From: Paenibacillus sp. JNUCC32 | Lineage (GTDB): Bacteria > Bacillota > Bacilli > Paenibacillales > Paenibacillaceae | DNA length: 64,000 nucleotides | Direction of reading: 5' to 3' | NCBI RefSeq assembly: GCF_014863545.1 | Contig: NZ_CP062260.1 | Coordinates: 6,163,501 to 6,227,500, forward strand | In this document: positions 44,982-55,400 of the stretch, one piece after another | How the letters are laid out: each line of letters begins with the position of its first letter | Numbering within the stretch: position 1 is the stretch's first letter | Program-made: the position numbers and the translations under genes | The notes under the pieces: model-generated | Databases searched by the model: none | Told to the model about the DNA's origin: nothing | What the model saw: the letters and a program-made list of their open reading frames with translations, nothing else

Positions 44982-46556
44982 ATGAGATCCACATTTCATT
45001 TGCTCGAAATCGGAAAGAGGGGCTTGATTGCCCAGCAAGCTGCGCTTAACACAGCTGGTCATAACGTTACGAACGCGAATACGCCGGGATATTCCCGCCA
45101 GACAACCCGCCTGGTTGCAGCTAACCCGATCGCTTTTCCGGGATTGCAGCGCTCTCAAGCGGCTGGTCAGCTCGGGATGGGCGTAGAAGCGGAGAGTATT
45201 CAGCGCGTTCGGGATTTCCTGCTGGATATCGAATACCGCAATCAGAACACGAATTTGTCGACATGGAGCGTTCAGCAAGAGACGCTTTCAAATATTGAGG
45301 GGATTTTTAATGAGCCTTCGGACAGCAGTTTGAGCGCAAGCATTGCGGAGTTTTGGACGGCTTGGCAGACGCTGAGCAAGAATCCAAGCGACACCGATTT
45401 GTCCGCCCGGATGGCGGTTCAGCAGAAAGCGATTGCTTTGACGGAGACATTTAACCATATTTACTCCCAATTGGATACGCTCAGCAACAACTTGACGTCC
45501 CGCATCGACACCAAGGTAGCGGAAGCTAACAATTATATTGAGCAAGTGGCAGAATTAACGCAAAGCATTAAACGGATTGAGGGTCTTGGCGATAACGCAA
45601 ACGATCTGCGCGATAAGCGGGATCTGCTCGTTGATCAGCTGTCATTGCTCGGAAACGTCAATGTCACGGAGACCGGTGACGTTTATCAAGTGACGTTTGG
45701 CAACCAGGTCGTGGTTGACGATATGACGTTCACCCCGATTACGAACGCAATTGCCGGCGCATTGACCGGCGGGGAGATTGCTGGTTATGTAACCTCCCGT
45801 GATGTGCATGTTCAAGGGTATATCACACAGTTGAACATTATGGCCAATACGCTGGCTACCGGCAAAGTGGAAGTGACACTGCCGGCTGGAACGATTCTTC
45901 CACCAGGTGTCAACATACCGAATGCGGTTATGGATGCGAATAATCCGCGTAAACTCGCCGCGGATACCAAGCATACCGTAGACGGTCTCAATGGGTTGCA
46001 TAAGCTGGGTTACACTCTGAATGAGCCGGCGACAACCGGCGGCGACTTCTTTGTCTCTGCTAATGGAGGGCCGATTACAGCGGGGAATATGAGGCTTAGC
46101 CAGACCATTCAATCGGATCTGAAGAACATCGGCGCCTCCCTGCGGACCGAAATGAAGACTGATCCGGTGAACGGTACGACATCCGAGGTGGTATTGAAAG
46201 GAAACGGCGGCATGGCGCTTTTGATCGCGCAACTGTCAGAACGTACGTTTAATTTCAATCCGAACAACAACAATGGTTCAGTCACGGATATCACTAATTT
46301 TGAAGGATATCTGCAGTCCGTTATCTCCAAATTAGGTACGGACAGCAGTAATGCCATTAAGATGGTGGAGAACGGCACGTTGTTGGTTGAGCATGCGGAT
46401 ACACTCCGCCTATCGATTAGCAGTGTATCGCTTGACGAAGAGATGTCGGATCTCATTCGTTTCCAGCATGCTTACAGCGCTTCATCTCGTGTAGTCACTA
46501 CCATTGACGAGATGCTGGACAAATTAATTAACGGTACCGGCATTGTCGGCAGATAG
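44982..46556 (+). CDS. flgK: Flagellar hook-associated protein 1 FlgK
   Basis: First hook-filament junction protein. The N-terminus carries the rod/hook motif AALNTAGHNVTNANTPGYSRQ, and the C-terminus SSVSLDEEMSDLIRFQHAYSASSRVVTTIDEMLDKL-type helix is typical. 524 residues. GC content is like the upstream genome. ATG follows AGAAAGGAAA. Part of the flgM-flgN-flgK-flgL run. Confidence 0.95.
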   Translation: MRSTFHLLEIGKRGLIAQQAALNTAGHNVTNANTPGYSRQTTRLVAANPIAFPGLQRSQAAGQLGMGVEAESIQRVRDFLLDIEYRNQNTNLSTWSVQQETLSNIEGIFNEPSDSSLSASIAEFWTAWQTLSKNPSDTDLSARMAVQQKAIALTETFNHIYSQLDTLSNNLTSRIDTKVAEANNYIEQVAELTQSIKRIEGLGDNANDLRDKRDLLVDQLSLLGNVNVTETGDVYQVTFGNQVVVDDMTFTPITNAIAGALTGGEIAGYVTSRDVHVQGYITQLNIMANTLATGKVEVTLPAGTILPPGVNIPNAVMDANNPRKLAADTKHTVDGLNGLHKLGYTLNEPATTGGDFFVSANGGPITAGNMRLSQTIQSDLKNIGASLRTEMKTDPVNGTTSEVVLKGNGGMALLIAQLSERTFNFNPNNNNGSVTDITNFEGYLQSVISKLGTDSSNAIKMVENGTLLVEHADTLRLSISSVSLDEEMSDLIRFQHAYSASSRVVTTIDEMLDKLINGTGIVGR

Positions 46557-46568
46557 GAGGAATAAATC

Positions 46569-47462
46569 ATGCGCATAACTCAATCTATGATGACTAGCTC
46601 CATGATGAGTGGCCTGCAAGGCAACTACCGCAGACTGGACAAATACCAGGAGCAAATGATGACCCAGCGCCGGATTAACCGTCCTTCCGACGATCCGGTG
46701 GGTGTTGCAAGTGCTCTCCAATACCGTGGTCAGATCACGGCTACAACGCAGTTTGAGCAAAATGCTGAGGATGCGGATTCGTGGTTGAAATATGGAGATA
46801 CGGTTCTAACAGAGACAACGCAGATTATACAACGATTGGCTGATCTTGCTGTCCAAGGTGGAACTGATACTGTACCAGCCGATGCACGTAAAAATATTGC
46901 CGAGGAAGTAGAACAATTGTATGAACAGCTTGTTTCTCTCGGTAACTCCCAATTTAAGGGGAAGTATATTTTTAATGGTGATCGAATTGATCAAAAACCA
47001 TTCCCAGATGATCCGTCTCAAACAGCCTATACTTTGGATCAAGGTGAGGTTAAATATCAGGTTGGTGCTGGGATTACCGTATCAGTAAACACATTAGGAG
47101 AGCAAGTTTTTGGTGCTTATGGGGATGCAACTGGTATATATGCAGTTGTAGATAATTTTAAAAAGGCGTTGTTAGCAAACGATACTGCAGAAATTCAGAA
47201 GGCTATTCCTTCCCTCCAAAATAATTTGGAGACAGTTATTACAGCCCAATCTGAAATTGGTGGTAAACAAAATCGGTTGGAATTCACATTAAGTAGACTA
47301 GGTGATCTGAACATTAATTACATGGATCTGCAGTCCAAGGTGGAGGATGCTGATATCTCCAAGGTAATTATCGGCCTTAAGACGTCGGAAAGCGTTTATC
47401 AGGCTTCGCTCGATACAATGGCCCGCATTATACGTCCAAGCTTGATGGATTTTCTAAGATAA
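46569..47462 (+). CDS. flgL: Flagellar hook-associated protein 3 FlgL
   Basis: Second junction protein, with flagellin-like ends. The N-terminus has QEQMMTQRRINRPSDDPVGVASAL and the C-terminus a DADISKVIIGLKTSESVYQASL segment. 297 residues. Base composition is mosaic: the first 230 bases and last 150 look like the surrounding genome, while the middle (about 46800-47310), coding for the exposed domains, is clearly AT-rich. This looks like replacement of the variable part by recombination. ATG follows AGGAGGAA. Confidence 0.94.
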   Translation: MRITQSMMTSSMMSGLQGNYRRLDKYQEQMMTQRRINRPSDDPVGVASALQYRGQITATTQFEQNAEDADSWLKYGDTVLTETTQIIQRLADLAVQGGTDTVPADARKNIAEEVEQLYEQLVSLGNSQFKGKYIFNGDRIDQKPFPDDPSQTAYTLDQGEVKYQVGAGITVSVNTLGEQVFGAYGDATGIYAVVDNFKKALLANDTAEIQKAIPSLQNNLETVITAQSEIGGKQNRLEFTLSRLGDLNINYMDLQSKVEDADISKVIIGLKTSESVYQASLDTMARIIRPSLMDFLR

Positions 47463-47473
47463 GGGGGGGTTGA

Positions 47474-48049
47474 ATGAATATCCCTCGTATTCAGATTCAA
47501 CAAGGATATTCACGATTGGGGCTTGAAATAACAGAAGGACGACAGAGCATAGAGCAGCCTAGACCCTCTCTAAATATGAAACAACAGCGTGGTGTACTTG
47601 AAATGGAACAGACTAGGTCCGTTCTTGAAATCGATTCGAGGAAAGCCTGGTCCGCACTCGGCAGGGCTCGATTTGAAGAAATGACGGACCGGATCGCACA
47701 ATCATCCCTTCAGATTTCCATGCATAATATTGCGGAAATCGCTCGTAACGGGGACCGAATGATGGCTTTTCATGAAGGTGGCAACGTATTTGCTGAAATT
47801 GCACGAGATAATGTGTTTAAGGACAGGCCGAGAGTCGAGTTGGCTGGAGAACCAGGGTACGACAATGTCGAGATTACCTTCACTCCAGGACAAGTGCGTA
47901 CAAATTATACACCGGGTGGAGTCACGTTTAACCCTGAGACATATAAGCCGGTTATTGATTATTATCCCGGTAAAGTAAATCCATATTTGATTCAACAAAA
48001 TTTTATATTTATGTCTGCGACGGGTAAACAGCTGGATGCAGTTGTCTGA
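47474..48049 (+). CDS. yviE: DUF6470 family protein YviE
   Basis: 191 residues of the YviE/DUF6470 family, found between flgL and fliW in Bacilli; function not established. The N-terminal half has Gln/Glu/Arg-rich repeated phrases of the type SLNMKQQRGVLEMEQTRSV; a central LGRARFEEMTDRIAQ segment is the most conserved-looking part. ATG 47474 follows AAGGGGGGGTTGA. No signal peptide or membrane segment. Confidence 0.8.
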   Translation: MNIPRIQIQQGYSRLGLEITEGRQSIEQPRPSLNMKQQRGVLEMEQTRSVLEIDSRKAWSALGRARFEEMTDRIAQSSLQISMHNIAEIARNGDRMMAFHEGGNVFAEIARDNVFKDRPRVELAGEPGYDNVEITFTPGQVRTNYTPGGVTFNPETYKPVIDYYPGKVNPYLIQQNFIFMSATGKQLDAVV

Positions 48050-48123
48050 CGGCAGGTATACAATAGCTATAATGGACAAGTGTCATTATAGCTATTGCTG
48101 TTAGAAAGGGAGGATTCGAAAAT

Positions 48124-48591
48124 ATGATTGTGAATACAAAGAGATTTGGTGCTATAGAGGTCGACGAAAAAGAAGTGATAACGTTCAGGGGGCCCATATT
48201 GGGGTTTGGCGGGCTGCAAAAGTATGTTTTTATTCCATCCGAGAACAACGAACACCCTTTTGGGTTTTTACAATCTATAGAGGATGAAAATTTGACCTTT
48301 ATTGTGACGGACCCTTTTACGTTCTTTAGTGAATATGAGTTTCAGCTGGACCCTCATTGGATAGGAGCTTTAGATATACAGGATAAGGAGTATATTCAGG
48401 TGATGGTGATTGTAACTATCCGTTCCGCTGAAGATGTCACCTGCAATCTAAGAGCTCCAATTGTGTTAAATAGAGCCAAAAATATCGCTGCCCAGATCGT
48501 TTTGGATCAAGGAAGTCATACAACAAAACAACCATTATCGGGAGGGGGTAGGAAAGGAGGGGATTCCGATGTTAATTCTGTCTCGAAATAA
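48124..48591 (+). CDS. fliW: Flagellar assembly factor FliW
   Basis: Binds CsrA and flagellin alternately: when free of flagellin it sequesters CsrA and releases hag translation. 155 residues with the family start TKRFGAIEVDEKEVITFRGPILGFGG and a conserved FxxDPFxFFxxYEFQL motif (VTDPFTFFSEYEFQL). AT-rich compared with upstream genes. ATG follows AAAGGGAGGA. Overlaps csrA by 23 bases, which fits its role as CsrA partner. Confidence 0.95.
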   Translation: MIVNTKRFGAIEVDEKEVITFRGPILGFGGLQKYVFIPSENNEHPFGFLQSIEDENLTFIVTDPFTFFSEYEFQLDPHWIGALDIQDKEYIQVMVIVTIRSAEDVTCNLRAPIVLNRAKNIAAQIVLDQGSHTTKQPLSGGGRKGGDSDVNSVSK

Positions 48592-48805
48592 AGGGCAGAA
48601 AATTATACTCAACGATAACATTGTCCTCTCCGTTCTTGAAATCAACGGTGACCAGGTCAGAATTGGTATCGATGCCCCTACAAATGTCACAATATACCGG
48701 GAAGAGATCTATGACGCAATTAAACAGCAGAATCAGCATGCCATCGAGTTCAACGCCGATATCCAGGAAATTTTGAATCAAGTAGCTAATCAAAAAAAGA
48801 ATTAA
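48569..48805 (+). CDS. csrA: Translational repressor CsrA
   Basis: RNA-binding dimer that represses hag by binding GGA motifs in its leader. 78 residues starting MLILSRNKGQKIILNDNI, with the conserved VLEINGDQVRIGIDAP and REEIYDAI segments. ATG 48569 lies eight bases after AAAGGAGG (48553-48560) inside the fliW end. The likely target is the hag leader 60-170 bases downstream. Confidence 0.96.
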   Translation: MLILSRNKGQKIILNDNIVLSVLEINGDQVRIGIDAPTNVTIYREEIYDAIKQQNQHAIEFNADIQEILNQVANQKKN

Positions 48806-48833
48806 AAATATATAAAAATTATCAAATTATCTA

Positions 48834-48860
48834 TAAACATTGAGACCGATGCGCCGATAA
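48834..48860 (+). promoter_or_regulatory. Sigma-D promoter of hag
   Basis: TAAA (48834-48837), exactly 15 bases, GCCGATAA (48853-48860): a full match to the sigma-D consensus, about 110 bases before the flagellin start. Confidence 0.93.
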
Positions 48861-48927
48861 ATATAATATAGGTTGGAAGACATAGCAGTGACGGCCGAAC
48901 GCTATCTTTCGATCATAAATGGGTGAA

Positions 48928-48964
48928 GCATGGATGCGAATCACCAACACATTCCAAGGAGGAA
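48928..48964 (+). promoter_or_regulatory. Candidate CsrA-binding sites in the hag leader
   Basis: Two ANGGA motifs lie in the leader: ATGGA (48930-48934), presented in the loop of a small GCA/TGC stem, and AAGGA (48956-48960), which is part of the ribosome binding site AAGGAGG. This two-site layout, one overlapping the binding site, mirrors CsrA control of hag in B. subtilis. Confidence 0.6.
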
Positions 48965-48971
48965 TTTTATC

Positions 48972-49814
48972 ATGCGTATTAACCACAATATCAGCTCGTA
49001 CAACACTCAGCGTCAATTGACTTTCAACAACAACAGCTCTGCTAAGAACCTGGAGAAACTTTCTTCTGGTTACCGCATTAACCGTGCGGCAGACGATGCA
49101 GCAGGTTTGGCTATTTCCGAGAAAATGCGTAACCAAGTTCGCGGTTTGGAGCAAGCTAGCCGTAACGCCTTGGATGGTATTTCTATGATTCAAGTGGCTG
49201 AGGGTGCTTTGAATGAAACTCACTCCATGCTTCAACGTATGGGTGAACTTTATACTCAAGCTGCCAACGAAACTTTGACTACTTCGGATGCTAAGAAAAT
49301 TGAAGATGAGATTGCTCAATTGACTGCTCAAATCGATAGCATTGCTGAGCAAACGAAGTTCAATGGTAGAGAGCTGTTGACCACGGCTGTGGATACTAAT
49401 CAATTGGATTTCCAAGTAGGTGCTAACGAAGGTGATACTATTACATTGACACTGAGATCGGCACAGGTTGCTGAGCTTGCTATTAATGACTTGAAGGATC
49501 TCACACTTATTACTGATGCAGATCAATTGAATGATGAAGTAAAACTGAACTTGACTAAGGTACAAACGGCAATTGACGAAGTATCCGAAATTCGTTCCGG
49601 CCTGGGTGCTGTTCAGAACCGCCTCGAGCATACAGTAAACAACTTGGGAACTACGGCTGAGAACCTCCAAGCGGCTGAATCCCGAATCCGTGACGTAGAC
49701 ATGGCTAAGGAAATGAGCGATTTCACAAAGAATAACATTCTTACTCAAGCTGCAACTGCAATGTTGGCTCAGGCTAACCAACAACCACAAGGCATTCTGC
49801 AACTGCTTAGATAA
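48972..49814 (+). CDS. hag: Flagellin Hag
   Basis: Filament subunit. It starts MRINHNISSYNTQRQL and ends with the conserved NILTQAATAMLAQANQQPQGILQLLR-type D0 helix. With 280 residues it keeps D0/D1 but has only a small central region, i.e. no large D2/D3 domain. ATG 48972 follows AAGGAGGAA; an in-frame ATG at 48930 lacks a site and lies in the leader. Codon use is that of a highly expressed gene. Probably methylated and glycosylated by the island downstream. Confidence 0.97.
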   Translation: MRINHNISSYNTQRQLTFNNNSSAKNLEKLSSGYRINRAADDAAGLAISEKMRNQVRGLEQASRNALDGISMIQVAEGALNETHSMLQRMGELYTQAANETLTTSDAKKIEDEIAQLTAQIDSIAEQTKFNGRELLTTAVDTNQLDFQVGANEGDTITLTLRSAQVAELAINDLKDLTLITDADQLNDEVKLNLTKVQTAIDEVSEIRSGLGAVQNRLEHTVNNLGTTAENLQAAESRIRDVDMAKEMSDFTKNNILTQAATAMLAQANQQPQGILQLLR

Positions 49815-49828
49815 TTCCAGTAGAATGA

Positions 49829-49857
49829 GGCCGGCCGGTTTTTCCGGCCGGTTTTTT
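49829..49857 (+). terminator. Terminator of hag
   Basis: CCGGCCGG (49831-49838) pairs with CCGGCCGG (49844-49851) around TTTTT, followed by six T. Very stable. Confidence 0.95.
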
Positions 49858-49899
49858 GCTATAAGAATAGAATTTTATTTGAGTTAGGAGAATTCTAAG

Positions 49900-50247
49900 A
49901 TGAAAGTAAGTCATGACTTACCTGCACTTCCTTTCATTAAACAGGAGCAGCTGCCTTCAGTGGTCGGAGAATATTCTTCATCTTTGTTTAAGACTCATCA
50001 GCAAGATCGTGCGCTGCCAGTTGATGACAAGGAATTAGAGAATCTTGTTAATAGAGCGAATAAGACCTTAAATGATCTTGATACGGAAGTAAAGGTATCT
50101 TTTCATGAAGGTACTAATCAGATGATGATTAAGGTGGTAAACTCTAAAACTCATGAGGTTTTGAAAGAAATTCCACCCGAAAAATTAATTGATCTAGTTT
50201 ACAATCTTTGTGAACTAGCTGGGCTATTTACTGATCGTAGAATTTAA
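49900..50247 (+). CDS. flaG: FlaG family flagellar protein
   Basis: 115 residues with a disordered N-terminal half and the FlaG core LDTEVKVSFHEGTNQMMIKVVNSKTHEVLKEIPPEKLIDLV-type pattern in the second half. FlaG (yvyC) proteins affect filament length; position between hag and fliD is canonical. ATG follows TTAGGAGAA. AT-rich. Confidence 0.88.
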   Translation: MKVSHDLPALPFIKQEQLPSVVGEYSSSLFKTHQQDRALPVDDKELENLVNRANKTLNDLDTEVKVSFHEGTNQMMIKVVNSKTHEVLKEIPPEKLIDLVYNLCELAGLFTDRRI

Positions 50248-50259
50248 GGGGTGATAACT

Positions 50260-51696
50260 ATGACTATCAGAATCAGCGGTATGGCCTCAGGTATGGATAT
50301 TGACAAGATCGTATCTGACTTAATGAGGGCAGAGAAATTACCTGCTACAAAGGTATACCAGCAAAAACAAACAATTATTTGGACAAGAGATCAGTATCGT
50401 AATGTGAATACTATATTGTCGAAATTGGCGAATGCTGCAGATAAACTGAGATTTTCTTCTAACTTTACGAAACTTACAGCCAATTCAAGTAATTCATCTG
50501 TAGTAGAGGCGACCATGAAATCTGGAGCCAAGGAAGCTTCCTACAGCATTCAGGTTAACAGAATGGCAACATCTGCTACAATGATCGGAGGCGAGCTTTC
50601 AAGCGGCGGCTTGACAGGTACAATTACTATTTCCAATGGAACCGATAGTAAGAACATTACTTTGGACTCCAAAACTCCTCAAAATGTAATTGATGAGATT
50701 AATAAGTCTAGTTTAGGAATTCGGGCAAGCTATGATTCCGTCAATAATCGGATCTCATTAGTTTCAAGTTCCATCGGGGATAAATCGCAAATTACGTTAG
50801 CTGGAGACACTCAACAATTAGGCTTCCAAGCAGGAACGATACGTGGTGATAATGCGGAGGTATTGGTGAATGGGCAAAAGGTTGAAATCTCAAACAATAT
50901 TTTAGAACTGGATGGAGTTTCCTTGAAGTTAAAGGGGGTCTCTTCAGGTTCAGTACTTGTAAATGTAACAAAGGAAACAACTTCTGTCAAAAACACGATA
51001 ATGGATTTTGTTAATTTGTATAATGAGACCATTGATTCTCTTCGTGCTAAATCATCAGAATCGGTATTTCGAGATTATAAGCCTCTGCTCGATGAAGAAA
51101 AGGACGCAATGAGCGAGAAGCAAGTTGAATTGTGGGAAAATAAAGCGAAAAGCGGTCTTTTGAGAAATGATAGCATTATTGAAGATACTATTAATTCTCT
51201 TAGAAATGGATTGTCTAAGGCGCTTAATACTACTGGGACGTTTAAATCTTTAAGTGACATCGGTATTAGCTTTAAGTCATTTATGGACGGTGGGGTTAGT
51301 GAACTTGGTAAATTAAAGATAGATGAAGCTAAACTAGAACAAGCGATAAACGATCATCCTGAAGATGTAATTAACTTATTTACCCAGTTGCCTACCGCAG
51401 ATAAAACTTCAAGTGAATATTTTGAACAGACGGGATTTGCAGACCGAATCTACCAGTCACTTCAAAAACAAAGCGCTAAGATTATTAAGAAGATTGGTAA
51501 CGGTATAAATAGTGAGACTATTGATGACAGCTATTATGGAAACTTACTGAAGAACTTGAATTCAAAGATTGTTACACTGGATGATCGGCTAGAGAGAATT
51601 GAAGATCGATACTATAAGCAATTTACTGCCATGGAAAAAGCGCTGCAGCAGCTAAACAGCCAAGGTTCGTGGCTAGCACAGCAATTAAGTATGTAA
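50260..51696 (+). CDS. fliD: Flagellar filament cap protein FliD
   Basis: Hook-associated protein 2, the cap that folds exported flagellin at the filament tip. The N-terminus RISGMASGMDIDKIVSDLMRAE and the C-terminal NLNSKIVTLDDRLERIEDRYYKQFTAMEKAL coiled coil are family features. GTG 50251 is in frame, but ATG 50260 follows AAGGGGTGA with six-base spacing; 478 residues. AT-rich like its neighbours. Confidence 0.95.
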   Translation: MTIRISGMASGMDIDKIVSDLMRAEKLPATKVYQQKQTIIWTRDQYRNVNTILSKLANAADKLRFSSNFTKLTANSSNSSVVEATMKSGAKEASYSIQVNRMATSATMIGGELSSGGLTGTITISNGTDSKNITLDSKTPQNVIDEINKSSLGIRASYDSVNNRISLVSSSIGDKSQITLAGDTQQLGFQAGTIRGDNAEVLVNGQKVEISNNILELDGVSLKLKGVSSGSVLVNVTKETTSVKNTIMDFVNLYNETIDSLRAKSSESVFRDYKPLLDEEKDAMSEKQVELWENKAKSGLLRNDSIIEDTINSLRNGLSKALNTTGTFKSLSDIGISFKSFMDGGVSELGKLKIDEAKLEQAINDHPEDVINLFTQLPTADKTSSEYFEQTGFADRIYQSLQKQSAKIIKKIGNGINSETIDDSYYGNLLKNLNSKIVTLDDRLERIEDRYYKQFTAMEKALQQLNSQGSWLAQQLSM

Positions 51697-51726
51697 CAAA
51701 TACGTAAAATATTGAGGAGAATAACT

Positions 51727-52110
51727 ATGATGAAGCAGAATTATCAACTTCACTATCAAAAGGTTAGAGTAGAAACTGCTGGTCCAGGGGAGCTTACGCT
51801 TATTTTGTATGAGGAATTGTACAAAAGTCTTAATTTAGCCAGAAGTCAATTTGAGAATGGTGATATTGAGCAATGCAGGCATAATATTTACCGTTCCCGT
51901 GATATCCTTCAGGAACTTCTAGTTACCCTCAATATGGATTACGATATTTCAAAACAGCTTTACCAACTGTATGATTATTATTTAAGACGGTTGAGTGACT
52001 TTATTGTTAAAAAAGATATTGAAATATTGAATGATGTGATCGATTTTGCAAAAGGAATGGTAGAAACCTGGAGACAGGCATTACAAATTGTAAAAAGCGG
52101 TAATGAGTAA
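51727..52110 (+). CDS. fliS: Flagellin chaperone FliS
   Basis: Four-helix chaperone that binds the flagellin C-terminus and prevents assembly in the cytoplasm. 127 residues with a start MMKQNYQLHYQKVRVETAGPGEL and LILYEELYKSL, typical of FliS. The frame reaches TTG 51712, which is inside the ribosome binding site GAGGAGA (51714-51720), so ATG 51727 (or 51730) is the start. Its stop overlaps fliT as TAATG. Confidence 0.93.
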   Translation: MMKQNYQLHYQKVRVETAGPGELTLILYEELYKSLNLARSQFENGDIEQCRHNIYRSRDILQELLVTLNMDYDISKQLYQLYDYYLRRLSDFIVKKDIEILNDVIDFAKGMVETWRQALQIVKSGNE

Positions 52111-52427
52111 TGAATCAAAATGAAGCAACGATTATTTTGCATGAAATTATGGGGCTGTATGACAAACATCTCCGCCGTTTTGATGTGTCTTCTTACTTAG
52201 AAGAGGCGGAGGAAATCGATTCTCTTTATCACAAATTATTCGACATAAATACCCATGATTTCAGTGATTTGGAAAAATGGAAGATACAGTGTGAACAGGT
52301 GTATAAAATACACAATACAATAAACACACTAGTGACCCAAAAAATGGCGGAAATGCGTCGTGCTAGGAAGTTGAACTACGGAAACCAAGTGAATCCAGAG
52401 GCCTTTTATATTGACCGTAAGGGGTAA
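52110..52427 (+). CDS. fliT: FliT-like flagellar protein
   Basis: 105 residues, all helical, with no strong motif. Identified by its one-base overlap with fliS (TAATG) and by size; in Bacilli fliT follows fliS and is thought to be a chaperone for FliD. It could be an unrelated helical protein. It is the last flagellar gene of the run, before the accessory island. Confidence 0.7.
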   Translation: MNQNEATIILHEIMGLYDKHLRRFDVSSYLEEAEEIDSLYHKLFDINTHDFSDLEKWKIQCEQVYKIHNTINTLVTQKMAEMRRARKLNYGNQVNPEAFYIDRKG

Positions 52428-52455
52428 AAGCATGTTTAGAGGGTGAGGAAAAAGT

Positions 52456-55400
52456 ATGCATATTAAACGTTTATTGGTAAGTCTTATGGTAATGACTGTT
52501 ATCTTTGCTGGTTTGCAGCTGGCTCCAGATTCAGCGTCAGCGAATAACTATTTGACAGTAAACAAAACTGTTTCTCCGTCAAGTATTCTTGAGGGGGAAG
52601 AAGTTGAAGTTAGTCTTGATATAACAGGTACCCCGCCTGTTGATGTGGTATTGCCGAATGATGTGGTCTTGATTATCGATAGATCAGGAAGTATGGGTAC
52701 TCAAAAGATGGAGGATGCCAAAAACTCGGCAAAAGGGTTTATAGATTTAATGGATTTTTCCAAACACCGTGTCGGCATTGTCGATTATAGCGATACTTCA
52801 CGTACCTTCGATTTAACAACGGATACGGCTGCAGCTAAAAACTATATATCTAGTCTTAAATCAGGTGGAGGAACTGCCACAGGAGATGCTATTTTAAAAG
52901 CAAAGGAAATGCTTCAAAATCACAGAGACGATGCTCAACCAGTTATTGTACTTCTAACGGATGGCGATGCAACGATTCCGACTTCAAACCCTTATCAATT
53001 CGCCTTAGATTCAGCAAATGAAGCTAAGGAGGCAGGTATTGTTTTCTATACGATCGCATTACTTGAGACAAACGCTAATCCAGAAACCAGCGGTCCTAAC
53101 TTATTAATGAAAGAGATGGCTACGACAGCGCATCACCATCACTTTGTATTAGGATCCGTTGGTTTATCGGATATTTATGCTGCGATTGTTCAGGAGATCG
53201 GATTAGCAAGTGCTTATGACGTAGTTGTGAATGATGTAATCTCTGACAAGTTCGAAATAGTTCCAGGTTCATATGATAATAATATACCTCGTCCTACTGT
53301 GGATGGGAATAAGTTATCATGGAGTTTTCTGGAAATGAAAAAAGATACCCTTACGTTTACATATAAAATTAGACATAAGAAAGATAGTGGGGTAGGGAGT
53401 CTCCCTGTGAACGCTAGTGGTTCAACCATCACATATAAAGATTACACGGGGGCTTCGAAACAGGCAGCTATTCCTAATCCTCTAGTTACGGTTAAATATC
53501 CTGCACCGATTATTACTTCCGTCACTCCAGGAGAGGGTAAAGTTACTGGTGGCGAAACAGTAACTATAACGGGTGAATTTTTTAGAGATAAGGCTAGAGT
53601 GTCGTTTGCTGGAACGTACTCATCTAAGGTTGACTATATAAGCCCAACAGAAGTAAAGGCGCTTGTACCAGCAGGATATCAAGGTACAGCCGAACTTAGA
53701 CTTGTTAATACAGACGGACAAGCAGCCGTTGCGACTTATATTTATTATGATAACCCGTTAATTACATCTGTATCACCTAATAATGGGGCATTAGAAGGAA
53801 ATACAGTTGTACAAGTTAGAGGAAGTGCCTTCATGAAGGGGGCAAAGGTTAAATTTGGAGACACATATTCTCCTAGTGTGACATTTAATAATAGTAGTTA
53901 TCTTTCTGCGAGAACACCTGCAGGAATCGCTCCCGGAACAGTAGATGTAACTGTTGAAAATCCGGACGAAAGAACGGCTACCCTGCCTCAATCGTTTACT
54001 TATAATGAACCGCCTAAAATGACCATTAGCTCTATCTCGCCAGAGAAGGGGCTTGTAACAGGCGGTGAAACAATTACGGTCATTGGTACATTGATTCAGC
54101 CTGGCACCAAAGTTTTCTTTGGGGATATAGAGGGTAGCAACTATAAATATTCAAGCATTACTTCCATGGTAGTTAATGCTCCGGCAAATCCGATTGCAGG
54201 TCCGGTTGATGTAAGGGTTGAAGGGCCTGATGGATATTCTGTAACACTGCCATTGGCATATACTTATGAAACCCTACCTCCTCCACCTGCACCGACTATT
54301 AAGATTATAACCCCTGCAGAAGGGAAACTTGCTGGTGGAGACTCAATTTATGTCGATGGAAGCGGATTTCAGTCGGGAGTAATGGTTTTCTTTGATGACA
54401 TGGAAATCACACAAGCAACATTTATCAATTCTTCTAGAATTCGAGTTATCACGCCTCCTTGGGCTGTAACAGGAAAAGTAAGTATTACAGTTATTAATCC
54501 TGACCAACAGACTGCAAGCTTATCTGATGCATTTGAATATCTTCCACCCCCACCAGCTCCGGAACCGACTTTAAAAGCTGTGACACCGGGGAATGGTCCA
54601 TTCACAGGCGGAAACAGAGTGTATGTTGATGGTTCAAACTTTGTAAATGGTGCTCAGGTCTATTTCAATGATCAAGCAGTCGCTACAACTTTTGTTAATG
54701 CTACTCGACTATCAATTACAGCACCTCCAGCAACGATTCAGGGCTATGTGAATGTAAAAGTTATAAATCCTGATAATAAATCAGTTGAAAAAGAAAATGC
54801 ATACTCGTATGATCCACCAATTATTATTCCTGCTCCTGAAATTACATCCATTTCTCCTAATTTGGGGTTAACTACAGGAAACTACATCATAGATATTTAC
54901 GGGAAGGAGTTCCAAAAGAATGCTACGGTAACTATTGGAGCAAACCAAATCAATCTCTATTCCTATGTGAATTCTACCAGGGTTAGAGTTATGGTTCCAG
55001 CTTCATCAATTGTTGGAGCTGTGGATGTAACAATCACGAATCCAGATGGCCAGAGTCATACTGTACAGAACGGGTTCACCTATGAAGAGCCGAAACTCAC
55101 AGTAACTAGAATAACTCCTGGTAATGGGCCGCTAGCCGGGAATACATCTGTGTATGTTGACGGAGCTAATTATGATCCAGGTATGACTGTTACTTTTAAT
55201 GGACAGCCGATAAGCTTTACGTACGTTAATAATACGAGAATTCGTATTATTACTCCGGCTGGTACAGTTTCGGGTCCTGTTCCGATAGTATTGACTAGTC
55301 CAGCAGGAACAACAGCTTCAATCGAGTTTATTTATGATGCTCCTCCTCCAATACCAGATCCTACTATTACAAAATTATCAGTTACTAGTGGTTCTATTGC

